DNA of 36,941 nucleotides, taken from the NCBI GenBank assembly GCA_029266775.1, contig JAQSWF010000005.1, positions 1 to 36,941 on the forward strand, read 5' to 3'. The stretch is from Pseudonocardia sp. Lineage in GTDB: Bacteria > Actinomycetota > Actinomycetes > Mycobacteriales > Pseudonocardiaceae. This document shows, piece by piece, positions 19,201 to 26,268 of the stretch. The stretch's first letter is position 1. Each line of letters starts with the position of its first letter. Position numbers and translations under genes: made by a program. The notes under the pieces were generated by a model that did no database searches, had not been told where the DNA came from, and was given only the letters and a program-made list of their open reading frames with translations.

Positions 19201-19556
19201 GAGTGGATGGTGCGGACGAGGGTCTCGCGTGTGGTGCACACGGCCTCGCCGGCGGTGTCGGTGTGCACGAGCGCCGTCAGCCGCTGTCGCAGCTCGCCCG
19301 CCGCACGGCGGCTGCCGACGAGCAGGAGGATCCGCGCCGGGTCGACCCCGGCCCTGATCCGCGCGGCGGCGGCGGCCAGCAGGAGGGTCGTCTTGCCGGT
19401 GCCGGGGCCTCCGATGACGCGAAGCGGACCCGTGGCGTGGGCGAGCACGCGCCGGGCTTCGGCGTCCCAGACGAGATCGCGGCCCTGCGCTGCAGCCGGC
19501 CGAACCAGCCGCGGCGTGCGGTGGGCCGGGTCGTCAGAGTGGTCGAAGGGGGGCAC
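16221..19556 (-). CDS. adnA: AdnA: helicase-nuclease subunit of AdnAB with Fe-S nuclease domain
   Basis: 1111 residues. N-terminal SF1-type motor: Walker A GGPGTGKTT (Lys55), motif II VVDDAQD (about residue 279; Asp replaces the usual catalytic Glu of DEXQD), motif III AGDPDQSVLGFRGAD, motif VI FYVACTRARETLLVS. C-terminal AddB-like nuclease: LRCPLRWMLERHGG supplies the first cysteine, GSLVHALV a His, RGRVDRLEV and VVDVKTG (near residue 992) the metal ligands, and CDRCAVRASC near the C-terminus the last three cysteines of a probable 4Fe-4S cluster. The altered motif II fits a weak or structural motor. GTG start only 38 bp from the divergent alkyltransferase-like gene; no Shine-Dalgarno site, so the mRNA may be leaderless. 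Confidence 0.92.
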   Translation of the reverse strand: MPPFDHSDDPAHRTPRLVRPAAAQGRDLVWDAEARRVLAHATGPLRVIGGPGTGKTTLLLAAAAARIRAGVDPARILLLVGSRRAAGELRQRLTALVHTDTAGEAVCTTRETLVRTIHSYAFGVLRLHAALHGDPPPRLLAGAEQDAVVRDLLAGELHGWPDGTVPGSGWPKRVLPATGLPGFAAELRELLLRAAERGLGPEELQKLGEQQDVPEWAAAGRFFRTYEQVVLLRGAAGRGAPQATAPALDAAELVGAALDALASDPELLTAERARVQHLVVDDAQDLDPQQMELVRVLGDTARTALLAGDPDQSVLGFRGADPDGLDALEAPTAVLRVDHRAVAAIRDAGARVAASLPGSGPGRERRGPAPDNDADAADRVQVRVFLSTAQEAGWIADRLRRAHLQDGVPWAQMAVLSRSARRTVPALRRALLAAGVPVAAPPDELPLARQPAVVPLLMVLRLAARPEEIDADAATALLTSPLGAADPMRLRRLRRGLLHLHAAGRPGPVPHEPQPTAPPINASDEERVGSDPLLVAALRAAVEGRPDPLVALPPLDTAPLRRVGGLLALAGEAIRAGESAEETLWRVWRGTSLAARWGEASALGGPVGAAADRDLDAVLALFDAAARHADRLPGADVSAFVEYLADQQLPGDTLAPQAPEADAVALLTAHAARGREWRVVAVPGVQEGTWPDLRLRGTLLGVERLVDVLAEVAEPSAAVSRIAPLLAEERRLFYVACTRARETLLVSAVQGDDEQPSRFLDELDPMPADRADRPVHRPARALVLAELVGELRSVVCAPDAGDERRRRAAVQLARLAAAGVPGTSPDDWYGVAPLSTDAPLRSTGEVAPVSPSDVERILRCPLRWMLERHGGAEVGALSAVTGSLVHALVQASAAGAGAAELESALHAAWKRLDLGAPWFGRRELARVRAMLAAFDGWVRDSRADGLRLVAVEHPVQLDLPDDGAEVGGRPPVRLRGRVDRLEVDASGRPVVVDVKTGRTAVSARAAAEHAQLAVYQLAAALGAFTELVPGTEPGGARLVYLADRSASGAPKEPAQPPLDGAELERWHRLVRTCADDTAGARFTARAGADCDRCAVRASCPVIEAGRPVTDG

Positions 19557-19563
19557 CGGGGGA

Positions 19564-19594
19564 TTCGATCACGCCAGCCCGACAGGATCGCGGG
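19564..19594 (+). promoter_or_regulatory. Possible leaderless promoter for the alkyltransferase-like gene
   Basis: CAGGAT at 19583-19588 resembles an actinobacterial -10 element and ends 6 nt before the GTG at 19595, as expected for a leaderless mRNA. No convincing -35 is visible. The whole gap between the two divergent starts (adnA and this gene) is only 38 bp, so their promoters must overlap. Confidence 0.25.
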
Positions 19595-19879
19595 GTGGAC
19601 GAAGCGGACGTCGAGCGGGTGCGTGCAGTGGTGCGGGCGATCCCGTCGGGACAGGTGCGCAGCTACGGCCAGGTGGCGGAGGAGGCCGGGCTGCGCTCGG
19701 CCCGGCTGGTGGGCCGCGTGCTCGCCGAAGACGGCCACGACCTGCCCTGGCACCGGGTGGTGCGGGCCGACGGCACGTTCGCGCCGCACATCGCCGCCGA
19801 GCAGGCCGCCCGCCTGCGGGTCGAGGGCATCCTCGCCACCGACGGCCGCGTTCCCCCCGCCCTTCGCCCCCGCCGCTGA
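19595..19879 (+). CDS. Alkyltransferase-like protein (ATL, MGMT family without active-site cysteine)
   Basis: 94 residues matching the C-terminal DNA-binding domain of O6-alkylguanine-DNA alkyltransferases: VRAIPSGQVRSYGQVAEEAGL carries the helix-turn-helix, SARLVGRVLA the arginine-finger region, then PWHRVV. Active transferases have PCHRV; here Trp52 replaces the acceptor cysteine, the hallmark of ATL proteins, which bind alkylated guanines and hand them to nucleotide excision repair. Length is normal for ATLs. GTG start at 19595, divergent from adnA. Its stop is followed by a 22-bp repeat array shared with the convergent cbiX gene. From memory, Rv3204 occupies the same place near adnA in M. 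tuberculosis. Confidence 0.9.
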   Translation: MDEADVERVRAVVRAIPSGQVRSYGQVAEEAGLRSARLVGRVLAEDGHDLPWHRVVRADGTFAPHIAAEQAARLRVEGILATDGRVPPALRPRR

Positions 19880-19934
19880 TCACCGCCAGTCGCCGCTGTT
19901 GCCCGCGTGAGTCGGGTGGTTCGCGCGTCCGGCC

Positions 19935-20042
19935 GTAGCGACTCGCGCGCCAGTTTGTAGCGACTCGCGCGCCCATTTGTAGCGACTCGCGCGGTAGATC
20001 AGGCCGACTCGCGTGCCAGTTCCTGCCGGCTCGCGCGGTAGC
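19935..20042. repeat. 22-bp repeat array A, at the 3' end of cbiX
   Basis: The core GCGACTCGC and close variants start at 19938, 19960, 19982, 20004 and 20026, exactly 22 bp apart. The best units read GTAGCGACTCGCGCGCCCAT plus TT on the plus strand. The last two, more degenerate, lie inside cbiX and encode its C-terminal residues SRQELARES. Read with cbiX (minus strand), the unit is CGCGCGAGTCGCTACAAATG plus GG. The core is a GCGA-N-TCGC palindrome. The same repeat occurs at 33816-33890 and 35141-35193. Confidence 0.88.
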
Positions 20043-20706
20043 GGGCGACGACGGCGGCGACGACGTCCGGGTGGGCGCCGAGTGGGGCGGCGACGACGTC
20101 GGCGCCCGCGTCGGCCAGGCGCGTGTGGAACAGCCCCGGCGCGAGCAGCCACGATGCGACGGCGATGCGCGCCGCGCCGGCGGCCCGCAGCCCGGCCACC
20201 AGGCTGTCCACGCGTGGGGACGCGGTTGCCGCGTAGCCGATCTGCACGCGCCGGCCCACCTCCGCCCCGAGCAGGCGTCCGGCCACGCGCACCTCCGCGA
20301 GCGCCGCGGCGTCCGACGAGCCGGCCGCCGCCAGCACCACGACGTCGCCGTGCCGCCAGCCGGCTTCCACCAGCCGAGCACGCGCGGCGCGGACCAGCAG
20401 CGGGTCGGGCCCCAGCGCCGGCGAGACCGGGAACCGCTGCACGGCGGCCCCGGCCGCGGCGAGCTGGGCCGGAAGATCAATCCGCACGTGATAGCCGGAG
20501 GCCAGGAAGGCCGGCACCACCACAGCGGAGTCCAGTCCGGCGACCGTGTCCGCCACCGTCGGTGCCCGGACGTCGACGTAGCCCACCCGCACCGCCGCGC
20601 CGGGCAGGGTGGCGCGCACGGCGTCGGCCACGTCGCCGACGCACGCATGCGCCGCCTCGTCCCGGCTGCCGTGCGCGACGAGCACCAGGGCGGGACCAGC
20701 GCTCAC
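19999..20706 (-). CDS. cbiX: CbiX/SirB-type sirohydrochlorin chelatase
   Basis: 235 residues from the GTG at 20706, which overlaps the stop of the upstream HemD-like gene (GTGA); the longer track ORF is an extension into that gene. Two CbiX halves are visible: LVLVAHGSRDEAAH with the catalytic-site His near residue 11 and VVPAFLASGYHVRIDLP with a second His; then a second half, ending in ASWLLAPGLFHTRLADAGAD. These enzymes insert Fe or Co into sirohydrochlorin. Beside a HemD-type gene and narK, siroheme supply for nitrite reductase is the probable job (inference). The last ten or so codons are made of the 22-bp repeat, so its C-terminus has been overwritten or extended by repeat sequence. Confidence 0.87.
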   Translation of the reverse strand: MSAGPALVLVAHGSRDEAAHACVGDVADAVRATLPGAAVRVGYVDVRAPTVADTVAGLDSAVVVPAFLASGYHVRIDLPAQLAAAGAAVQRFPVSPALGPDPLLVRAARARLVEAGWRHGDVVVLAAAGSSDAAALAEVRVAGRLLGAEVGRRVQIGYAATASPRVDSLVAGLRAAGAARIAVASWLLAPGLFHTRLADAGADVVAAPLGAHPDVVAAVVARYRASRQELARESA

Positions 20707-21899
20707 AGGACGTCTCCGTGCAGGCAGTGGCCGCCGAGGGGCACCGGTCCCGCCGCCGGGTCCAGCGCCAGCCGGTAACCACGCTTCATCACGGTCTGCA
20801 CCAGCTTCGGGTAGCCCAGCGCCGCGCGCAGGCACGCCATCGCCGTCTCGACGGCGTGTTCGTCCACGCCGCGCCCGGGCAGCGCGGCGAGCAGCTCGGC
20901 GCGCGACACGATCCGCCCCGGTCGTCGGGCCAGCGCCCGCAGCAACGACATCCCGTTCGGGGGGAGCTCCCGCAGCGCGCCGTCCACCACCACAGCATGC
21001 CCGCGCAACACCACCCAGTGCCCGGCGACGGGCAGGCTCCGCGACCGCGCCGGCATCTCCCCCTCCAACCGCCGGACCATGGCGCCGAGGCGGGAGCGCT
21101 GCGGCTGCACGGTCGGCACGTCGAGGTCCTCGAGTGGCGCTGCCGTCACCGGACCGACGCACACCGCCAGGACCGGACCGCGCAAGCGGCGCAGCAGGCC
21201 CTCGCGGACTCCGCGTTCACCGGCCCGGCGCAGCAGGCCGGCCGCAGCGGGTGCGCTGGTGAACGTCATGACATCGACGACGCCGGCGAGCACGGCGTCG
21301 GTCAGCCGGTCCAGCGGCGCCAGGTCGACCGGCGGCTCCCACCGGTAGACGGGGACTTCGACGACCTCCGCGCCGGCCAGCGCCAGCGCCTCGACGACGT
21401 CCGGCAGCGGCTCACCGTGCAGCTGGACCGCGATCCGCCGGCCCTCGACGCCCTGGGCCAGGAGATGGTCGAGCACCTCCGCCGACGACTCCGACCGCGG
21501 CGACCACGCCTCGCACAGCCCCGACGCGCGGATCGCCCCTCGCGCCTTCGGGCCGCGCGCGATCAGCGTGCCCGCGCCGAGCGCCTCCAACAGCTGACCG
21601 CCGAGACCCCAGCCATCGGCTGCCTCGACCCACCCGCGGAAGCCGATGCCGGTGGTCGCCACCGTGATGTGCGGCGGCCGCGCGACCAGCGCCCTGCTGG
21701 CGGCGAGCAGCTCGGCGTCGTCGGCGAGGGGGACGATGCGGATGGCCGGGCCGTGCAGCACGACGGCGCCCCGCCGCTCGAGCATCGTGCCCAGCTCCTC
21801 GGCCCGGCGCGCCGCCGTCACGCCGACGGTGAAGCCGGCCAGCCTGGGCACGGGCGCCGGGGCGGCTGCGGGAGCGGTCGTCATCTCAGACACGGGCAT
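20703..21899 (-). CDS. Uroporphyrinogen-III synthase (HemD) domain fused to an OmpR-type DNA-binding domain
   Basis: 398 residues. Residues ~20-275 form a HemD-like domain (GFTVGVTAARRAEELGTMLERRGA, VDVMTFTSAPAAAGLLR, VCVGPVTAAPLE). Residues ~290-380 form a winged helix of the response-regulator OmpR type, with LPPNGMSLLRALARRPGRIVSRAELLAALPG, DEHAVETAMACLRAALG and VQTVMKRGYRLAL. There is no receiver domain. Mycobacterial proteins of this build (NnaR in M. smegmatis, Rv0260c in M. tuberculosis) control nitrate/nitrite assimilation, which fits the neighbouring narK and cbiX. It is thus likely a regulator that may sense a tetrapyrrole rather than a plain HemD enzyme. The ATG at 21899 overlaps the narK stop; a second ATG at 21884 is possible. 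Confidence 0.9.
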   Translation of the reverse strand: MPVSEMTTAPAAAPAPVPRLAGFTVGVTAARRAEELGTMLERRGAVVLHGPAIRIVPLADDAELLAASRALVARPPHITVATTGIGFRGWVEAADGWGLGGQLLEALGAGTLIARGPKARGAIRASGLCEAWSPRSESSAEVLDHLLAQGVEGRRIAVQLHGEPLPDVVEALALAGAEVVEVPVYRWEPPVDLAPLDRLTDAVLAGVVDVMTFTSAPAAAGLLRRAGERGVREGLLRRLRGPVLAVCVGPVTAAPLEDLDVPTVQPQRSRLGAMVRRLEGEMPARSRSLPVAGHWVVLRGHAVVVDGALRELPPNGMSLLRALARRPGRIVSRAELLAALPGRGVDEHAVETAMACLRAALGYPKLVQTVMKRGYRLALDPAAGPVPLGGHCLHGDVL

Positions 21900-23271
21900 A
21901 CGCAGCTCGTGGGTGGGCCCGGTCCGGGGGCGGCCGCAGGTAGACCAGGTACGTGACGACGACGCACGCCAGGTAGAACGCGATGAACGCCCAGAACGCC
22001 GGGTCGCCCGTCTTCGCGGTGAGGAACGACTGCCGGAAGGCCAGGTTGATGAACAGGCCGCCGAGCGCGCCGACGGCGCCGATGATGCCGATCGCCGCGC
22101 CGGACAAGCGCCGCGCCCGCATCAGCTGCGCGGTCCGATCTCCGCCGTTCGCGATCGCCGCGAGGGCCTTGCCTCGGAAGATCGCCGGGATCATCTTGTA
22201 CGTCGACCCGTTGCCGATCCCGGTCAGCACGAAGAGCAGCACGAAGCCGGCCACGTAGACCGTGAGCGATCGCGATGCCGACCCCGCGAGGATGACGCCG
22301 GACGCCATGACCATCCCGATGAAGTTGAGGAAGGTCACGCGGGCTCCGCCGAAGCGGTCGGCCAGCTTGCCGCCGAGCGGGCGGATCAGCGACCCGAGCA
22401 GCGGACCGATGAACGTGATCGACGCCGCCTGCAGCGGCGTCCGGTCGAACTGATTCTGCAGCACCAGCCCGAACGCGAAGCTGTAGCCGATGAACGAGCC
22501 GAACGTCCCGATGTAGAGGAACGCCATGACCCACGTGTGGTTCTCGCGGACGGACTCGGCGAACGCCCCGGTGTCGTTGCGGACCGACGTGATGTTGTCC
22601 ATGTACACGGCGGCGAGCACCGCGGCGACGACGATCAGCGGAATGTAGACGGCGAGCACCAGTCGCGGGCTGCCGGCGCCCGCGGTCGCGATGATGAGGA
22701 GCGCGACGAGCTGGATCACCGGCACGCCGATGTTGCCGCCGCCCGCGTTCAACCCCAGTGCCCACCCCTTGTGGCGTTCCGGGAAGAAGGTGTTGATGTT
22801 GGTCATCGAGGACGCGAAGTTGCCCCCGCCCAGGCCCGCGACGCACGCGACGACGACGAAGGTCGTGTACGACGTTTCCGGGTGCATGACGATCGCGGCC
22901 AGGATCGTCGGGACCAGCAGCAGCGCGGCGCTGACGATCGTCCAGTTGCGACCGCCGAACATCGCCACCGCGAACGTGTAGGGCAGCCGCAGCACGGCCC
23001 CCACCAGCGTCGGCACCGCCACGAGGAAGAACTTCCCGGCCGCGTCGATGCCGTACTCGGGCCCCATGAACAGGACCATCACCGACCAGAGCGTCCACAC
23101 CGAGAACCCGATGTGCTCGGCGACGACGGAGAACAGCAGGTTGCGGTGGGCGACCCTGCGGCCCGCGCGCTGCCAGAAGCCGTCGTCCTCGGGGTCCCAC
23201 TCTTCGATCCAGTGACCGGCGCGCAGGCGACGCGCCATACCGGTCGCTCGAGAACCTGCGGTCGCGATCAC
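21886..23271 (-). CDS. narK: NarK-family nitrate/nitrite transporter (MFS)
   Basis: 461 residues from the GTG at 23271, preferred because GGAAGG lies 7 nt upstream; a TTG at 23307 gives the track ORF and an ATG at 23238 would also keep the whole fold. Family marks are IEEWDPEDDGFWQRAGRRVAHRNL before TM1, the nitrate signature segments GLGGGNFASSMTNINTFFP and GIGNGSTYKMIPAIF, and LGGKLADRFGGARVT in the central loop. Twelve hydrophobic segments. It imports nitrate or exports nitrite in assimilation or respiration. It overlaps the HemD-regulator gene, which overlaps cbiX, so all three form one operon. The mycobacterial Rv0261c-Rv0259c group has, from memory, the same order. Confidence 0.92.
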   Translation of the reverse strand: MIATAGSRATGMARRLRAGHWIEEWDPEDDGFWQRAGRRVAHRNLLFSVVAEHIGFSVWTLWSVMVLFMGPEYGIDAAGKFFLVAVPTLVGAVLRLPYTFAVAMFGGRNWTIVSAALLLVPTILAAIVMHPETSYTTFVVVACVAGLGGGNFASSMTNINTFFPERHKGWALGLNAGGGNIGVPVIQLVALLIIATAGAGSPRLVLAVYIPLIVVAAVLAAVYMDNITSVRNDTGAFAESVRENHTWVMAFLYIGTFGSFIGYSFAFGLVLQNQFDRTPLQAASITFIGPLLGSLIRPLGGKLADRFGGARVTFLNFIGMVMASGVILAGSASRSLTVYVAGFVLLFVLTGIGNGSTYKMIPAIFRGKALAAIANGGDRTAQLMRARRLSGAAIGIIGAVGALGGLFINLAFRQSFLTAKTGDPAFWAFIAFYLACVVVTYLVYLRPPPDRAHPRAAYARV

Positions 23272-23441
23272 GGGGAGGCCTTCCGGAGTCGGGAACGGGC
23301 CGATCAACCCGACCGTAGATCACCACCAGTTACCGTTTTGTGCCCTCGTGTGACGCTCCGGAAAAGGCCTGCGGCACCGTCGTCGCAACGAGCGTCGGTC
23401 AGGTCGTCGCTCAGGTCCTCACGACCCGGCGCGACGGCGGC

Positions 23442-24266
23442 TCACAGGCGGGCGCTGACCAGGTCAGCAGCGCGTTCCAACCCCGCCAGGGTGCGGGCCG
23501 ACGCGTCGGGATGGTGCGCGTGCAGGGCGAGCCGGTAGAGCACGGCGCGCAGCAGCATCTGCGGCCACGCCGCCAGGTGCGCCCAGCGCGCCAGCAGGGC
23601 CTCGGTGGCGCCACCCCAGGCGACGGCGTCGACGGCGATCACCGCGGCCGGCCACTCCTTCGGGCGCCATGCCGGTACCAGGTCGATCAACGCGGGCACG
23701 CCCTGCGCGTCGAACAGCACCGCGCCGAACAGCTCGGGGTGCACGACCTGCGGCGGCAGGTCGACCGGCGTGCGCCGACCCGCGAGCTCGTCGAACGTCA
23801 CCCCGCCCGCGCGCGGGTCCAGCTCGGGCGTCCGTTCGCCCCACGCGACCGCCGCGGCGCGGGTCGGCAGGTCGTCCCGGTCGTCGAGCACGCGCGGCCG
23901 GGGTAGGTCGGCGGTTGCCTCGTGCAACCGCAGCGACGCCTCGACCATCGCGTCGTAACGCGGCTGCAACGTCCCCGGCACGAAGCGGCAGGCCGCCCAC
24001 CCGGCGACCACCCAACGCCCGTCGGACGACCGCACGGGATGCGCCAGCCGCATCCCCTCGACGCGCAGGTTCTCGAGGACCCCGGACGACCATGCGGCGA
24101 GAGCGTTGTCGGCGACCGGGCGGATCAGGACGTCCCCGCAGTGCCACGCCCGGCGGCCCGCCCAGAGCACCGGCCGCGGCTGCACGTCGGCCACCCCGAA
24201 GGCGGTCCGTACGTGCGGCGGCAGCACGCTCGGCGAGCCGACTCCCGCGGCGGATGGCATGGCCAC
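23442..24266 (-). CDS. TIGR02569-type conserved actinobacterial protein (Rv3205c-like)
   Basis: 274 residues, soluble. The N-terminal part SVLPPHVRTAFGV and LWAGRRAWHCGDVLIRPV, then WVVAGWAACRFVPGT, VVHPELFGAVLFDAQGVPALIDLVPAWRPKEWPAAVIAVDAVAWGG and a C-terminal helical part are the pattern I associate with the TIGR02569 family. The fold resembles an aminoglycoside-phosphotransferase/kinase-like protein: VVHPELFGAVLF and ALIDLVPAW stand where the catalytic HxDLxxxN and DW loops would be, yet key residues differ. No function is known. GTG start. It keeps the backbone order seen beside moeB in mycobacteria. Confidence 0.78.
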   Translation of the reverse strand: MAMPSAAGVGSPSVLPPHVRTAFGVADVQPRPVLWAGRRAWHCGDVLIRPVADNALAAWSSGVLENLRVEGMRLAHPVRSSDGRWVVAGWAACRFVPGTLQPRYDAMVEASLRLHEATADLPRPRVLDDRDDLPTRAAAVAWGERTPELDPRAGGVTFDELAGRRTPVDLPPQVVHPELFGAVLFDAQGVPALIDLVPAWRPKEWPAAVIAVDAVAWGGATEALLARWAHLAAWPQMLLRAVLYRLALHAHHPDASARTLAGLERAADLVSARL

Positions 24267-24298
24267 AGGCTCGGACGGTACCGGAGCGCGCGGCGCCC

Positions 24299-26131
24299 TC
24301 AGTCGTCCGACGTGTCGCCGTCCGAAGACTCCTCGTCGGACTTGTCGTCGGAGTCCTCGTCGGAGTTGTCGTCGGACCGCTTGTCGGCCTTCTTCTCGGC
24401 TCTCTCCTCGGACCTCTCCTCGGACCTGCCACCGTGCTCGTCGTCCGACTCAGTGGTCGAGTCTTCCGACGACGAACTCTCCGACGACACCTTCTTCTCC
24501 GACGACGTACTGGCAGCCTTCTTCTTCTCGGACTTCTTCTTCTCGGACTTCTTCTTCTCGGACTTCTTCTTCTCGGCCTTCGGCCTTCTTCTTGGTCTTC
24601 TTGTCGGACTTCTTCTTCTGCTCGGCCTTCTTCTCCGACGACGTCTCGTCCGACTCCTCCTCCGACGTGTCCGTGAAGGCCGCTGTGGTGGCGAACCGTG
24701 CCGTCGGCGTCCTGTCCGGGCGGCGGTCGCTCGCATCGGTTGACCCCGAGACGTCCACGTCCGACGCGGCGTCCCGTCCGCCGGGCACGAGCTGGATCAC
24801 GACGCGCCCCGCATTCGCCAATCCGGTCGTCGCCCGCTCGAGCTCGTCGTCGTCGCCGCGCCGCTTCTCCTCGCCCTGCTTGTCGCCCCGCTTCTCGTTG
24901 TTCTGCTTGCTCTTCTGTTCCTTCTCGATCCGAATGTCCTCGTCGTGCTTTTCGGGCTGCTCGGCGTCCGACTGCTCGGCGTCCGGCTTCCCGATCGCCT
25001 CGTCGTCCGGGCCGTCCGGCACGCGGGCGTGTGCGTTCCCCGCCCGACCACTGTTCGACGTGTCCTCTGCCGCGTCCTGCCCTTCGCCTCCGTGGCGCGA
25101 GCCCCGGGGGTCCGGCGGGCCGCTCGTCTCCGTCTCCTGGCGCGGGCGGACGTCGTCCTCCTCACGGCCGGGAACGATCTGGAGCAGCCGCATGTCGCCC
25201 TCGTCCGGCTCGTCCGGAATGTCGTCGTCCTCCCGCGCCGCGGCGAGGACGTCGTTGGTGACACGCTCGGTACTCGCGTTGTCGTCCGGAAGCGGTGCCG
25301 CTGCGGCCGCGGCGACCCCCTGCTCGAGGCTCTCCACCTCGGTGCGCTGGGCGTCGCGCTGACGGATGCGCAGGTCACGCTGCTTGCCCAGGGCCGCGAT
25401 CGCGGCGGCCTGCTCGGCGTTGCGGTGCGGCGCGGGGGGCACGTCGACCAGTGCTGTCTGGAGCGTCGCGAGGTGCTGCTCGGACACCGCCAGATCGCGC
25501 TGGGATTGCAGGGTGGCCTGCCGACGCTGCAGGATCGCCCGGCGTTCCGCCAGCGCAGCGAGCGGCGCGTTGGGACGGCGCGCGCGTGCGCTCTCGGGCA
25601 GCCGCGTCCACTCCTGCTCCGCGTGAGCGAGCGTGTCGAGCTGACCGTTCACCGAGACGAGCGCGACCGAGGCCCGCTGCGCCCAGGTCTCCGTCGACGC
25701 ACCGCCGTCGCCCATCGCGGGGACCGGCGGGGCCGAGACGGGCGTGGCCGCCGTTGGCGTGCCGTCGGGTCGACCTCGACCTGGATCGACGCGAGCGCGT
25801 ACCCACCGGCCAGGACGCCGGCGACGCCGAGGACCGCCAGGGTGTGCCGGCCGCCCGGCCCCATGCGACAGCGACGCATCCGCCTTGCCTCGCGGCGTCC
25901 GACCCCCCTGTGCTGGCGCGGCGCCTCGATTCGCACGGGCGGAGCCAGCCACGGCAGGTGCGCGGCCGCCCTCTCGCCGGCCGACGGCGCGGCCTGTCCC
26001 GCCGCGCGGCGCGCCTGGCGGGCAGCGGCGCGGTGCGCGGCTGTGCAGTAGAGGCGCTGCGGACGCCCCGGCGCGGGCTCGAGCACGGTGTCGCAGCCGG
26101 GCAGCGCGCAGCGGCGTTCGTCGTCATCCAT
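24299..26131 (-). pseudogene. Frameshifted gene: zinc-finger, TM, coiled-coil, acidic-tail protein
   Basis: Three coding pieces in two frames join into one ~610-residue protein. (1) From the ATG at 26131 in the 25649-26221 ORF frame: DDDERRCALPGCDTVL with YCTAAHRAAARQARR, a small CxxxxC...YCxxxH zinc-finger-like module, a basic stretch and one TM segment (TLAVLGVAGVLAGGYALAS). (2) From about 25767, in the 500-aa track ORF: a Pro linker, a coiled coil (about residues 160-260, RRAILQRRQATLQSQRDLAVSEQHL) and a long Asp/Glu/Arg/Lys region. (3) From about 24580, in the 24299-24736 frame: SEKKK repeats and a Ser/Asp/Glu tail ending DGDTSDD. One base seems lost in the GGG at 25767 (CCC in the gene), and a 7-bp direct duplication at 24573-24586 restores the first frame. 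GC-rich third positions hold in all three pieces, so both shifts are recent or are sequencing errors. Function unknown; an inner-membrane protein with a charged domain. Confidence 0.65.
24526..24579 (-). repeat. 15-bp in-frame tandem repeats encoding SEKKK
   Basis: The plus-strand unit TTCTTCTTCTCGGAC recurs three times and is followed by a variant ending GGCC. On the minus strand each unit gives Ser-Glu-Lys-Lys-Lys in the 24299-24736 frame. Such tracts slip easily and they adjoin the 7-bp duplication that shifts the frame. Confidence 0.75.
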
Positions 26132-26222
26132 TCCATCCCTGATCCCCCTCGCCGCGCGAGCGGAACGGGGCACGGGGTGCGACGTCCGTCGAGCGGCTCT
26201 CCCGTTGTGCGCCCTAGACACG

Positions 26223-26259
26223 GATGGGCCGCCCGATCGGTTCGACCGGGCGGCCCATC
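26223..26259. terminator. 13-bp stem-loop after moeZ
   Basis: GATGGGCCGCCCG at 26223-26235 is the exact reverse complement of 26247-26259, with an 11-nt loop that can pair three further bases. It lies 10 bp past the moeZ stop and upstream of the frameshifted gene, both on the minus strand, and is the probable moeZ terminator. Confidence 0.75.
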
Positions 26260-26268
26260 AGGGGAAAA

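Noticed and set aside
19935-20042. A CRISPR array
   Set aside because: The 22-bp units are contiguous with nearly constant spacer text, there are no unique spacers and no cas genes. The RecB-like nuclease at 34188-35054 only superficially recalls Cas4.
20013-21956. 647-residue plus-strand ORF opposite cbiX and the HemD fusion
   Set aside because: Long open frames arise by chance at this GC content; no motif is present and the opposite strand has recognised genes.
24573-25769. Programmed ribosomal frameshifting in the acidic-protein gene
   Set aside because: No slippery heptamer with a downstream structure is evident, two opposite shifts would be needed, and a 7-bp direct duplication explains one of them better.
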